A stretch of DNA of 64,000 nt from CALITV01 sp964415795 (GTDB lineage: Bacteria > UBP6 > UBA1177 > JAKLFG01): positions 1 to 64,000 of the forward strand of contig CAYQBN010000007.1 of the NCBI GenBank assembly GCA_964415795.1, written 5' to 3'. This document shows positions 42,241 to 50,786 of this stretch, piece by piece. A program made the translations under genes and the position numbers. Numbering within the stretch: the first letter of the stretch is position 1; every line of letters begins with the position of its first letter. Under the pieces are notes generated by a model. The model saw nothing but the letters and a program-made list of their open reading frames with translations. It did not search any database and was not told the origin of the DNA.

Positions 42241-43668
42241 CTAGTGTAGATTCTCCGATATCTCCCGTATCCGGTCTGCATGCGCGAGGATGAACAGGAT
42301 ATCGTTCTCTTGCAATTCGGTATTCCCCTTGGGCAGAAGTATGCGTTCCTCCCGGATAATGGAACTTATCAGCACATCCTTCCCGAGGGGGAGTTCCGAT
42401 ATCTTACTGCCGATGCAGTGAGCGTTCGGCCGGACATGGAGTTCGAACATGTCGATGTCGCTTTTCCGGGTGGTGTGCAGTTCGACCGTGTAGGGCGAAG
42501 CCGCCTGTTTCGGCGCGGTGAACCCTAAGAGCCGGGCAAGCGGCGCGAGCGTCAATCCTTGGAACAGGCACGAGAGGAACACGGCGAAGAAGATGAGGTT
42601 GAACACCATTCCCTGCGGATCGACATGAAAGGCGGCGGGGTAGGTCGCCAGCACGATAGGGACCGCCCCTTTGATGCCGCCCCACGCGATGAAGGCCTTC
42701 TCTTTGAGGGAATAGCCGAACGGCGCGGTCGACACGATGACGGCGAAAGGACGGGCGACGAAGATCAGGAACACCGCGACCAGAAGGCCGTCCTGCCAGA
42801 TATGGACGAACTCGCGGGGAAAGGCCAGCAGGCCCAGCATGAGGAACAGCGAGACATTGCCGAAGGTCGATATGCCTTCGAGAAAATTGCTTACCCCCCG
42901 CTTGGCGGCGAACTCCGAATTGCCCAGCCAGTAGCCCATGAAAAAGACCGCGATGATGCCATTCGCTTTGAGCAGGTCGGCCACACCATACGCAAGCAGG
43001 ATCACGCCGACGATAAGCACATAGTAATTGCCGCGGTTCTCCGATCTCAAATGGTCGAAGAGGAGTTTGGCGATGTGGGTGAAGACGAACCCGAGTAGAA
43101 GGCCCCCGGAGAACTGCCAAAGCAGATCCGCGATGAGCTGCGCCGTCGAGGCATAATTGCCGGTCAGCAGTTCCACGAAGGCGAGTGTCAGCAGTATGGC
43201 CATGGGATCGTTGGCGGCCGACTCCACATTCAGCGTGGTCGAAAGCCGTTCTTTGACGGGATGCTGTTTGGTGATCATGAAGACCGCCGCCGCATCGGTG
43301 GAAGAGATGATGGAGGCGATCATCATTGAATAGAGGAGTTCATAGCCCAAAAGAAGATGTATGAGCGAACCGAGCACCAGCGCGGTGAGAACAACGCCGA
43401 GCGTGGCGAGCGTGATCGCGGGGGCGGCGACCTGTTTGAATTGTCGTTTGGTGGTGCGGAAACCGCCCTCGAACAGAATGAAGATGAGCAGAATATCGGC
43501 TATCTTCTTGGTGAGATCGGCATCGCTGAAGTAGAACAGATTGAGAACATCGCTCCCGACGATCAGGCCGATCGCAAGAAAGACGAGGAGCAACGGGACG
43601 CCAAGTTTTGAACTTATCTTGGTCGAATACACGGCCAGCACTATCAGGAACGCGAAAAAAAGAAGCAT
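42241..43668 (-). CDS. CPA1-type K+(Na+)/H+ antiporter with TrkA-C domain
   Basis: 475 residues. About 12 membrane segments with ILFEGGFRTT, ASIISSTDAAAVF and the ion-binding ESAANDPMA. The C-terminal 80 residues (DMFELHVRPNAHCIGSKISELPLGKDVLISSIIREERILLPKGNTELQENDILFILAHADRI) form an RCK/TrkA-C type regulatory domain. This arrangement is that of NhaP2/CvrA potassium/proton antiporters. GGAG lies before the ATG. Confidence 0.9.
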   Translation of the reverse strand: MLLFFAFLIVLAVYSTKISSKLGVPLLLVFLAIGLIVGSDVLNLFYFSDADLTKKIADILLIFILFEGGFRTTKRQFKQVAAPAITLATLGVVLTALVLGSLIHLLLGYELLYSMMIASIISSTDAAAVFMITKQHPVKERLSTTLNVESAANDPMAILLTLAFVELLTGNYASTAQLIADLLWQFSGGLLLGFVFTHIAKLLFDHLRSENRGNYYVLIVGVILLAYGVADLLKANGIIAVFFMGYWLGNSEFAAKRGVSNFLEGISTFGNVSLFLMLGLLAFPREFVHIWQDGLLVAVFLIFVARPFAVIVSTAPFGYSLKEKAFIAWGGIKGAVPIVLATYPAAFHVDPQGMVFNLIFFAVFLSCLFQGLTLAPLARLLGFTAPKQAASPYTVELHTTRKSDIDMFELHVRPNAHCIGSKISELPLGKDVLISSIIREERILLPKGNTELQENDILFILAHADRIREISENLH

Positions 43669-43701
43669 CGGTTCTCCGGTGCGTTATCCATCCACCCATT
43701 G

Positions 43702-43730
43702 AATGTATCAAAACCGGAAGGGTAAGACAA
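43702..43730 (-). promoter_or_regulatory. Possible promoter for the antiporter
   Basis: Read on minus: TTGTCT (43730-43725), 17-nt spacer, TACATT (43707-43702). Confidence 0.45.
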
Positions 43731-43756
43731 GAGTATCGGTCGAAGATCTTTCGCGC

Positions 43757-44668
43757 TCAGCCGCCCATCAGCACTATGGCGATAAGCACCACCGCGATGG
43801 CGCCGAATTCGCGCCGCGTGGGTCTCTCGCCGAAGAGTGCCACGCCGCCCAGAGTGATCAGCGCGATGCTCCCGGCGCTGTAGAACGGGAATACGACCGA
43901 TGCGTTCAGCATTGCGAAAGCCTGTATCAGGAAATAGCTCGAGAACAGATTCGGTATCCCGACGGCGATACCGGCGACGAATTCTTTCATGCTCGGTCTG
44001 CCCCGTTCCAGAAAAAGGGCCGCCGTCGCGATGAGAAACGCGATAAAAAAAACGGTGAAGAGGAACAGTTCCTTGTACTGAGGCAGGGCGTACTGCTGAA
44101 AGACCTTGTTCGAAAGTTCGGCGGAGCCCACCGCGAGGAACATCAGAAGAAGACTGATGCTGACCCGACCGCACCCGTTTCCCTTGCCGCTCTGTGACAA
44201 CGCGATCGCGACGAAGGTGAGGATGATGCCGCCCCACTGCGGCGCGGTCGGCCGTTCATGCCACAGCAGGACCGACACGAGGATGGGTATGAGTATGGCC
44301 GACTTCGAGAAGGCGCCGGTGATGCCGACGCCGCTTTCACGGATACTGCGCTGAATGCCGATGAGGCCGAGGAAATAGAGCAGTCCCGACGGCATGCCCC
44401 AGAGGATGGCCCACGCGCTGCTGGCATCGGTCGAGAAGATGCCGCCGTCCGCGAAGACCCGTCCCGCCTCTGCGAAGAAGTTCCCGAAGATATCGCCCGA
44501 AGTTCGGCCGGGTACGAGCGCGCCGCCCGCGAGGATGACCGACAGAAGCGCCGCGGCGAGGTAGTTCGCCACGATGATGGGCATTCGGCGGTAGGAACGC
44601 GACTCGGCGAATTTCAGGATGAGCGCCACTGCGCTGCTCGACAGTATGGCACAGAAGAGGAACAGCAT
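43757..44668 (-). CDS. EamA/DMT-superfamily-like membrane transporter
   Basis: 303 residues with about ten hydrophobic helices in two similar halves (first half MLFLFCAILSSSAVALILKFAE; second half SISLLLMFLAVGSAELSNKVFQQY). Conserved-looking pieces: ILIPILVSVLLWHERPTAPQWGGIILTFVAIAL and IALITLGGVALFGERPTRREFGAIAVVLIAIVLMG, the repeated E-R-P-T motif of EamA helices. Substrate unknown. ATG 44668 is chosen because the promoter ends 6 nt before it; no ribosome-binding site is visible, so a leaderless mRNA or a different start is possible. Confidence 0.75.
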   Translation of the reverse strand: MLFLFCAILSSSAVALILKFAESRSYRRMPIIVANYLAAALLSVILAGGALVPGRTSGDIFGNFFAEAGRVFADGGIFSTDASSAWAILWGMPSGLLYFLGLIGIQRSIRESGVGITGAFSKSAILIPILVSVLLWHERPTAPQWGGIILTFVAIALSQSGKGNGCGRVSISLLLMFLAVGSAELSNKVFQQYALPQYKELFLFTVFFIAFLIATAALFLERGRPSMKEFVAGIAVGIPNLFSSYFLIQAFAMLNASVVFPFYSAGSIALITLGGVALFGERPTRREFGAIAVVLIAIVLMGG

Positions 44669-44674
44669 GCAGCA

Positions 44675-44703
44675 ACGATAGCGGAACTTCCGTCTCGGGA
44701 CAA
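44675..44703 (-). promoter_or_regulatory. Possible promoter for the EamA-like gene
   Basis: Read on minus: TTGTCC (44703-44698), 17-nt spacer, TATCGT (44680-44675), ending just before the ATG at 44668. Confidence 0.45.
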
Positions 44704-44715
44704 CTTTTCGCCAGT

Positions 44716-44744
44716 TTGACCGTCGCATCGTTTTCTGCTATGGT
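44716..44744 (+). promoter_or_regulatory. sigma-70 type promoter for the zinc-ribbon protein
   Basis: TTGACC (44716-44721), 17-nt spacer, TATGGT (44739-44744), 36 nt before ATG 44781. Confidence 0.6.
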
Positions 44745-44780
44745 GCCTCGGCACATAAGAAAAACGGAGAATGACCGCCG

Positions 44781-45128
44781 ATGCCGAAGAAAGAGACCGA
44801 AGTGCTCTGCAAGATTATCTGCTCCCGCTGCGGCAAGGAGGATTTTGTCCCCTTCGTCGCCGACGGATCCCGCAACTACTACTGCAACGACTGTCTCCGC
44901 GCGTTCAACGCCGAAAAGAAGCGCGGCGTCGTCAAAGAGTGCATCGACGCCAAGGGGAACCTCCGTTTCGAGTTCATCTGCGATGTCTGTGAGAAGTTCC
45001 TCAAGGACCTCAAACCGCCGAAACGGGTCCGCGGACGCCTTGTCTGCGCCGAATGTGCCGAAAAGGAGCGGCGTGAACGCCGTTCAGCCTCCCGCAAACG
45101 GATCGTGATCGCAAAAAAAGAAGACTAG
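44781..45128 (+). CDS. Small zinc-ribbon protein with three CxxC pairs and a fourth
   Basis: 115 residues. Four CxxC pairs: CSRC (about 14), CNDC (about 35), CDVC (about 67) and CAEC (about 90), i.e. two C4 zinc-binding units of the CxxC-n-CxxC type common in deltaproteobacterial-type genomes. A basic tail (RRERRSASRKRIVIAKK) could contact nucleic acid. Role unknown. Convergent with the PAS gene, stops 4 nt overlapping. Confidence 0.8.
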   Translation: MPKKETEVLCKIICSRCGKEDFVPFVADGSRNYYCNDCLRAFNAEKKRGVVKECIDAKGNLRFEFICDVCEKFLKDLKPPKRVRGRLVCAECAEKERRERRSASRKRIVIAKKED

Positions 45129-45463
45129 CCGCGCACCTTGTGCGGCATGTCGTGCGGTATTTCCATCGATATCTCGACAAGCCCCTTGAAAACGCCGTTC
45201 TCGAACCACGGCGCCTGATAGATGAGCTTCTTCACGCCCTTCTTTTCTATCGTGTACACATTCGGTATCCGGCGCGTCATCATCTCGCGGATCTTTTCCC
45301 GCGATGCGGGCTGGTGGCAGTCGAACATGTCCTTCCCGACGAGCGGCGCGTTCTCCGGCGTCTCGAAGGTGCGCCGCGCCTTGTCATTCATGGCGACAAT
45401 AATGCCGTTCTCGTCGCACACCGTTATCGCGGCACCGAATTCTTTCACCCAATCGGGCATCAT
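45125..45463 (-). CDS. Stand-alone PAS-domain protein
   Basis: 112 residues, essentially one PAS fold: WVKEFGAAITVCDENGIIVAMNDKARRTFE, then DMFDCHQPASREKIREMM and YTIEKKGVKKLIYQAPWFENGVFKGLVEISMEI. A buried Cys-His pair (DCHQP) could ligate a cofactor. No output domain. It starts inside the stop of the ThyX-like gene (ATGA) with GGGGAG upstream, so the two proteins are made together. Confidence 0.82.
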   Translation of the reverse strand: MMPDWVKEFGAAITVCDENGIIVAMNDKARRTFETPENAPLVGKDMFDCHQPASREKIREMMTRRIPNVYTIEKKGVKKLIYQAPWFENGVFKGLVEISMEIPHDMPHKVRG

Positions 45464-46926
45464 GAGTTATTCTCCCCTTCAAAAATGGTATCACGGCGCC
45501 TCTCGAAATCGCTCTTGCCGCACAGCATCATGAGCGTGAACGGCGCTACCTTCTCAGCCTCCTCTCGCATACGCCTCGCCGTTTCACGGATATCCCACTG
45601 GGCATGCTCGTCCTCGCGAAGCGCCGAGAAGTGGTAGAGCTCCCGCGCGTTGAGCACAAGGAGCACCCGCCGCCGGTGAGCATTGGTAAGAATGTAATCT
45701 TTCTCTTCGGGGACCCTCTCGGCGAGCGTACGGTAAAGCTCTTCGCTTCGTTCGACCGCCGCAGAGAACTCTTTTTCCCTCCCGATCTCGACGATGTTCG
45801 GCGGCATCGTCACGCCGAGCCCGAGATCATAGTCTTGTACGATCTGGGTCGTCATACGGTGGCGTTTGAGTTGCGCGTAATTGGTGGCGCTCACGACGAG
45901 TTCGAAGGTGAACGAAACGGTCTCGAACGCCCGATCCACCTTATCCCAGCAGGCACGATGGGCAAGAGAAAGGCGTATGAGTTCACGCCGTTCCTCCGGC
46001 GGCATGGTCGCTACACGGGCCACCGCCGCCTCATAGGGACCACCTCCATAGGCGAAGAGGATCGCCGCGCAGAGTCGGCCATCGGGATCGGGGTCGTGCG
46101 TGACAAGCCGCACCGGCACATCGGAAGCGAACCCCAGACCCTGCGCGATCGTTACCTGTCGGCGGATCGTCTCCGGCCGTTCGCTATCGTAGGGCGTCGG
46201 TCGGGTATATTTGATGATGGAAGGCGACAGTGCCGCGACCTCACGGTAGAGCGCCTCGGCGAGGGCGCGTACCTCGCTGCGCCGGTCGGCACGGAGGCGC
46301 CGGAGTAGGTGCTCCAGTTCTCGCGCGTTCACCGTCATGCCGAACTGCGTCGCGGTGGCGAGGCTTACCACATAGCGGGCATCCTCTTTCGCCCAGCCGT
46401 CCACCGTCCGTTCACCGTTCTTTTCAGCAAGACGGTGAGCATGCTTTTTGAAGAGGTGCTCACGGAGAGCCCGGTAGAGTGTCCGGTAGGTTTCGTTCTG
46501 AAACGCGACCGCCGCATGAAACTCTCGTCCCAGCCCCGTTGCGATGATACCGGGCGGCGTCACGAAGTCGCCATCGAGGGTGATGTATCGCTGCGACTTC
46601 TCGGTGTAGGCGGCGAGCCGGAACTGCTGGACCGCCTCGGCGGCGAGGCGCGAGACACCGATGATGTCGAGATTGAAAACGGCATGTTCGGCAACTGACG
46701 CGTGGCCGAGTCCGAAGATGATCGTTTCGTTGGATTTGCGCGCCTTATCGGTCGCGGTGCGCGACTCGGCGCGCAACTGCTCGATGTCACGCGGATCGCG
46801 CGAAATGCGGGCATAGGCCGCCGAGAGCGTCTCGGGCGTCACATTGTCGGCCTCCCAGCGGGCACGATCCTTGAGATCCCTTAGTATCTCGGCATCAACA
46901 TTGTATCCTGCCAGAACCACCTTCAT
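45460..46926 (-). CDS. Two-domain ThyX-like (FAD-dependent thymidylate synthase family) protein
   Basis: 488 residues, about twice a normal ThyX. N-terminal domain: HASVAEHAVFNLDIIGVSRLAAEAVQQFRLAAYTEKSQRY. The ThyX signature RHR-x7-S appears as QFR (101-103) with S111 and SQRY kept. C-terminal domain: FELVVSATNYAQLKRHRMTTQIVQDYD, where RHR (355-357) is intact but the S is D365. So each half has one part of the signature. Thymidylate synthase activity is plausible if the halves form a joint site, but not certain. GGGAGAG supports ATG 46926. No thyA in the window. Confidence 0.85.
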   Translation of the reverse strand: MKVVLAGYNVDAEILRDLKDRARWEADNVTPETLSAAYARISRDPRDIEQLRAESRTATDKARKSNETIIFGLGHASVAEHAVFNLDIIGVSRLAAEAVQQFRLAAYTEKSQRYITLDGDFVTPPGIIATGLGREFHAAVAFQNETYRTLYRALREHLFKKHAHRLAEKNGERTVDGWAKEDARYVVSLATATQFGMTVNARELEHLLRRLRADRRSEVRALAEALYREVAALSPSIIKYTRPTPYDSERPETIRRQVTIAQGLGFASDVPVRLVTHDPDPDGRLCAAILFAYGGGPYEAAVARVATMPPEERRELIRLSLAHRACWDKVDRAFETVSFTFELVVSATNYAQLKRHRMTTQIVQDYDLGLGVTMPPNIVEIGREKEFSAAVERSEELYRTLAERVPEEKDYILTNAHRRRVLLVLNARELYHFSALREDEHAQWDIRETARRMREEAEKVAPFTLMMLCGKSDFERRRDTIFEGENNS

Positions 46927-46951
46927 ACGGATCTCTCCCGTCGAACGGCAA

Positions 46952-46979
46952 AGTATAGCGTACTGGCCCATCAACGCAA
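46952..46979 (-). promoter_or_regulatory. sigma-70 type promoter for the ThyX-like/PAS operon
   Basis: Read on minus: TTGCGT (46979-46974), 16-nt spacer, TATACT (46957-46952). Confidence 0.6.
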
Positions 46980-46999
46980 GGAAAGGCGTTCCTTTGTCC

Positions 47000-47028
47000 T
47001 TGACACGCTCTTGGGGGTCGCTTATAGT
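47000..47028 (+). promoter_or_regulatory. Strong sigma-70 type promoter for the DHH protein
   Basis: TTGACA (47000-47005), 17-nt spacer, TATAGT (47023-47028), 32 nt before ATG 47061. Confidence 0.8.
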
Positions 47029-47060
47029 CGTTTCACGAAAAATACCCTGTGGAGGATCCT

Positions 47061-47993
47061 ATGGCGGAGCGGAAGTTCAGGTTGGTTACTCGAAGCGATT
47101 TCGACGGGCTCGTATGCGGCGCCATCTTCAAGGAATTGGGGCTCATAGACGAAGTGCTCTTTGTTCATCCCAAGGACATGCAGGACGGCCTCATCAAGAT
47201 AACCGATCGCGACATCACGACCAACCTCCCCTATGTCGAAGGGGTTCACCTCTGCTTCGACCATCACCTCAGCGAGACGATCCGCGTCACGATGCGCCGC
47301 TCGAACCACATCATAGACCCCGACGCGCCGAGCGCCTCGCGCGTCGTCTATAACCACTACCATGGCAAGAAGACCCTACCGCGCATTACTGAGGAGATGA
47401 TGGCAGCGGTGGATAAAGCCGATGCCGCGCAGTTCACCATCAACGAGATACTCAACCCTGAGCGCTGGGTGCTTCTCAACTTCCTCATGGATCCGCGCAC
47501 CGGCCTTGGACGGTTCCGCGACTTCCGCATCAGCAACTACGATCTCATGATGCTCCTCATTGACCTCGTCCGCGAAAGATCCATCGAGCAGATACTCGAA
47601 CACCCCGATGTGAAGGAGCGCAGCGTCCTCTACTTCGAACACCAAGATCTTCACCGCGCGATGATGCAGCGCAACGCCAAGGTGAGCCGTAACCTCGTCA
47701 AAGTGGACCTCACCCGCGAGACGGTCATCTATGCCGGGAACCGTTTCGTCATCTACGCGCTCTTCCCCTACTGTAACATCAGCCTCACGAAGATGTGGGG
47801 GGTGCGGAAAGAAAAGGTCGTCTTCAGCGTCGGCAAATCCATATTCAACCGCACCTCGAAGACGAACATCGGAGAACTCATGCTCAAGTATGGGGGCGGT
47901 GGACATCGCAACGCCGGGACCTGTCAGATAGAGCCGGAACGGGCCGAAGCCGTCGAGAAGGAGATCGTCGAGGCGATACTGAAGGACGGTTGA
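47061..47993 (+). CDS. DHH-family phosphoesterase (NrnA-like)
   Basis: 310 residues. DHH motifs: RSDFDGLVCG, CFDHHLSE and DKADAAQF, with the C-terminal DHHA1 signature GGGGHRNAGTCQIEPE. The family includes nanoRNA/pAp phosphatases and exopolyphosphatase-like proteins; a two-metal phosphodiesterase acting on small nucleotides is most likely. GGAGG is 7 nt before ATG 47061. Confidence 0.88.
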   Translation: MAERKFRLVTRSDFDGLVCGAIFKELGLIDEVLFVHPKDMQDGLIKITDRDITTNLPYVEGVHLCFDHHLSETIRVTMRRSNHIIDPDAPSASRVVYNHYHGKKTLPRITEEMMAAVDKADAAQFTINEILNPERWVLLNFLMDPRTGLGRFRDFRISNYDLMMLLIDLVRERSIEQILEHPDVKERSVLYFEHQDLHRAMMQRNAKVSRNLVKVDLTRETVIYAGNRFVIYALFPYCNISLTKMWGVRKEKVVFSVGKSIFNRTSKTNIGELMLKYGGGGHRNAGTCQIEPERAEAVEKEIVEAILKDG

Positions 47994-48073
47994 TTCGCGT
48001 CGCTGGGAATAACAGGACGAGATTCGTTGTTTCTACGCTTGTAGTTTAGTTACGCAAGAGAGGGAGCACCACG

Positions 48074-49051
48074 ATGACCACCGCGACACTCACCGAACAG
48101 ATAAAGCAGGAAGCAGCCAAGATACGCGCCTTGAAAAGCGAGATACAGAAGATCATCGTCGGGCAGGACGAGATGGTGGACGCCCTCATCATGGGCATCA
48201 TCGCCGACGGCCACATCCTTCTGGAGGGCGTTCCCGGCCTCGCCAAAACGACCAGCGTGCGTGCCTTCGCAGCGGCGTCCGACCTCGAGTTCAAGAGGAT
48301 ACAGTTCACGCCCGATCTGCTTCCCGCCGACATCATGGGAAGCCGCATCTTCAACATGGAGAAGCGCGAGTTCGAGGTGAAGACCGGTGTCATCTTCGCC
48401 AATGTCATCCTCGCCGACGAGATAAACCGCGCCCCGGCAAAGGTGCAGTCGGCGCTTCTCGAGGCAATGCAGGAGCGGCAGGTGACGATCGGCGACAAGA
48501 CCTTCCCGCTTCCCGATCCGTTCATCGTGCTCGCGACCCAGAACCCCATTGAGCAAGAGGGCACCTATCCGCTTCCCGAGGCGCAGGTAGACCGGTTCAT
48601 GTTCAAGGTGCTCATCAGCTATCCTTCGCGCGAAGAGGAGATGCGCATCATCGAACGGCACGAACGGCGTGAGTTCGATCAGCGACTGGCCAAGATCGTG
48701 AATCGCGAGACGATCAAAACATGGCGCACCATCGTCGACAACCTTTACACCGACGAGCGGATCCGCCGGTATGCCGTCTCGCTCGTTTTCGAGACCCGCG
48801 AGGCGCGAAAGAACGATCTGCGGAACCTCATCGAGGTCGGGGCGAGCCCCCGCGCGAGCATCTACCTCGTACTGGCCGCCCGCATCCGCGCTTTCATGGA
48901 AGGGCGCGCCTTCGTGACCCCCGACGATGTCAAAGAGGTCGCCTATCCGGTGCTGCGCCACCGTATCATCCCGAGTTTCGAGGCAGAGGCCGAGAAACTT
49001 TCTACCGACGAGATCATCCGTCGCGTCCTCGAACAGGTCGAAGTGCCCTGA
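48074..49051 (+). CDS. MoxR-family AAA+ ATPase
   Basis: 325 residues. Walker A GVPGLAKT, Walker B VILADEINRAPAKVQSALLEAMQE, sensor LATQNPIEQEGTYPLPEAQVDRFMF, all characteristic of MoxR. These ATPases act as chaperones together with vWA/DUF58 partners in envelope or stress functions. GAGGGAG precedes the ATG. The DUF58 gene follows 5 nt after the stop. Confidence 0.95.
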   Translation: MTTATLTEQIKQEAAKIRALKSEIQKIIVGQDEMVDALIMGIIADGHILLEGVPGLAKTTSVRAFAAASDLEFKRIQFTPDLLPADIMGSRIFNMEKREFEVKTGVIFANVILADEINRAPAKVQSALLEAMQERQVTIGDKTFPLPDPFIVLATQNPIEQEGTYPLPEAQVDRFMFKVLISYPSREEEMRIIERHERREFDQRLAKIVNRETIKTWRTIVDNLYTDERIRRYAVSLVFETREARKNDLRNLIEVGASPRASIYLVLAARIRAFMEGRAFVTPDDVKEVAYPVLRHRIIPSFEAEAEKLSTDEIIRRVLEQVEVP

Positions 49052-49056
49052 GCATC

Positions 49057-49920
49057 ATGCTGCAGGAAGAACTCCTCAAACAAATACGCCTCATCGACCT
49101 CAGGGTCCGTCGGCAGGTCGAATCGTCCCTGCAGGGGTCCTACCACTCGCTCTTCAAGGGACATGGACTCGAATTTCAAGAGGTGCGCGAGTACGCCGAC
49201 GGCGAGGATGCGCGGCTCATCGACTGGAATGTAACGGCGCGCATGGCAAAACCGTTCGTGCGTGTCTATCGGGAAGAACGCGAACTGACGGTGCTCGTCA
49301 TCGTGGACATCTCGGCTTCGACCCGTTCCGGGCGCGCGTGGTCGGCGCGCGAGGTCATGGCGACGCTCGGCGCCGCACTCGCCTTTTCGGCGATACGCAA
49401 CGGCGACAAGGCTGGATTGCTCCTTTTCAGCGACCGCATCGAGGAATACATCCCGCCGCGCCGCGGCCGCAACCATCTTCTCACCATCATTCGGGCGCTC
49501 CTTGCCACGACGCCTCACGGGAAAGAGACGCATCCTGATGTCGCGTTCCGCTTCGTCACCAAGGCGCTCAAGAAACGGTCGCTTCTCTTCTTTCTTTCCG
49601 ACATGCAGTTCCCCGGGCTTCCAGAGAGCGCTGCCCTTGCCGTGCGCCGGCACGAGATGATCCCCATCGCCGTCTTCGATCGTCTCGACTACGACACATT
49701 CCCTTGGGGAGCGGTCCGGGTCCGCGATCCCGAGCGGAACGGCTCCCGCATCGTTGACTTCGCTGCGGCTGCGGCATCGTCGTGGCAACGGTTCCGAGAG
49801 GACAAGAACGATGCGTTCCGTCGTCTCGACGCGCCTCCCCTGTGGGTCGAGAATCGTCCCGACTTCATCAACGACCTCGTCGTGGGATTCAAGCGGCTCG
49901 CCCGGGAGAGACGACGATGA
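49057..49920 (+). CDS. DUF58 protein (vWA-like partner of MoxR)
   Basis: 287 residues. The DUF58 hallmark VREYADGEDARLIDWNVTARM is present, with vWA-like VLVIVDISASTRSG (metal-site D-x-S-x-S) and SLLFFLSDM. It normally works with the MoxR ATPase encoded just upstream. No transmembrane segment, unlike BatA/BatB. Its TGA overlaps the next ATG by 4 nt. Confidence 0.92.
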   Translation: MLQEELLKQIRLIDLRVRRQVESSLQGSYHSLFKGHGLEFQEVREYADGEDARLIDWNVTARMAKPFVRVYREERELTVLVIVDISASTRSGRAWSAREVMATLGAALAFSAIRNGDKAGLLLFSDRIEEYIPPRRGRNHLLTIIRALLATTPHGKETHPDVAFRFVTKALKKRSLLFFLSDMQFPGLPESAALAVRRHEMIPIAVFDRLDYDTFPWGAVRVRDPERNGSRIVDFAAAAASSWQRFREDKNDAFRRLDAPPLWVENRPDFINDLVVGFKRLARERRR

Positions 49921-50786
49921 GGCGCGCGGCACTCGCGAACATCTTCCTTCTTCTCGCCGCCTTCGCGATCCACGCCGAAACACTGACCCCTACCCTCGAG
50001 AAAAGTACGCTCTTCTTCGGCGAACCGGTGACGCTCCTCATCCCGGTCGCCCCCGGGGAAACGCTTCGCGCCACCGTAAAAGAAGAGGACAAGAACTTCG
50101 CCGTCATTCGTACCGAACCAGCTGATGGAAAGATACGCATCGTCCTCTCGGCGCTCGAGACCGGATCATTCACGACGCCGCCCCTCATCCTCTTTGTCGA
50201 TGGGAGATCCTACGAAATCGCACCGGTCGCCGTGACCGTCACCCCCAATACGACCGAGGCCGACACGAGCCTCCGCGATATCAAGCCGCCGGTGAAGGCC
50301 TTCGAGACCGACTATACGCTCCTGTGGGTGCTCGGGGCGATCACCGTCGTCGCCCTTCTCCTGTTCCTGTTCTGGCGCCTCTCGAAACGACGGCGGCGCG
50401 AAGCGACGATCTCGGCGAGCGAGAAGACCCCGTACCAAGTGGCCCTCGAGTACCGGCGCCGTGCTGAACAGCAACTTCAGGAGATGGACTACGAGGCCTT
50501 CGCCGACACGGTGACGGCGGGATTGCGCCATTACCTTGAACTCGTGAAACACCGTCCCTTCCTCGAGATGACGACGGGCGAGATACGGCGTGTCCTCAAG
50601 AAAACCGATATCTCGGCCGAAGAGGCGGAGCGGATCGTCGCCTTCCTCTCCGATGCCGACCGCTTCAAGTACGCCGACGAGCCCCTTTCGAGCGACCGCT
50701 TTTCGGCTCTTCTCGACGAGTTCTCTCGCATCGTGGACAAGATCGAACGAACGCGGAGCGTCTCGACCCTGCCGGGGAACGGCTAA
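49917..50786 (+). CDS. BatD/DUF4381-like single-pass membrane protein
   Basis: 289 residues. Signal peptide (MRRAALANIFLLLAAFAIHA), a periplasmic beta-rich domain (about 22-125), one transmembrane helix (LLWVLGAITVVALLLFLFWRL) and a basic, helical cytoplasmic part with YQVALEYRRRAEQQL and GLRHYLELVKHRPFLEMTTGEI. That layout matches BatD/DUF4381 proteins of MoxR operons. The usual BatA/BatB vWA genes are missing here. The stop overlaps that of convergent aroA (CTAA). Confidence 0.75.
   Translation: MRRAALANIFLLLAAFAIHAETLTPTLEKSTLFFGEPVTLLIPVAPGETLRATVKEEDKNFAVIRTEPADGKIRIVLSALETGSFTTPPLILFVDGRSYEIAPVAVTVTPNTTEADTSLRDIKPPVKAFETDYTLLWVLGAITVVALLLFLFWRLSKRRRREATISASEKTPYQVALEYRRRAEQQLQEMDYEAFADTVTAGLRHYLELVKHRPFLEMTTGEIRRVLKKTDISAEEAERIVAFLSDADRFKYADEPLSSDRFSALLDEFSRIVDKIERTRSVSTLPGNG

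Noticed and set aside
47994..48073. Promoter before the MoxR gene
   Set aside because: Several TTG and TAG-like hexamers, but none with acceptable spacing.
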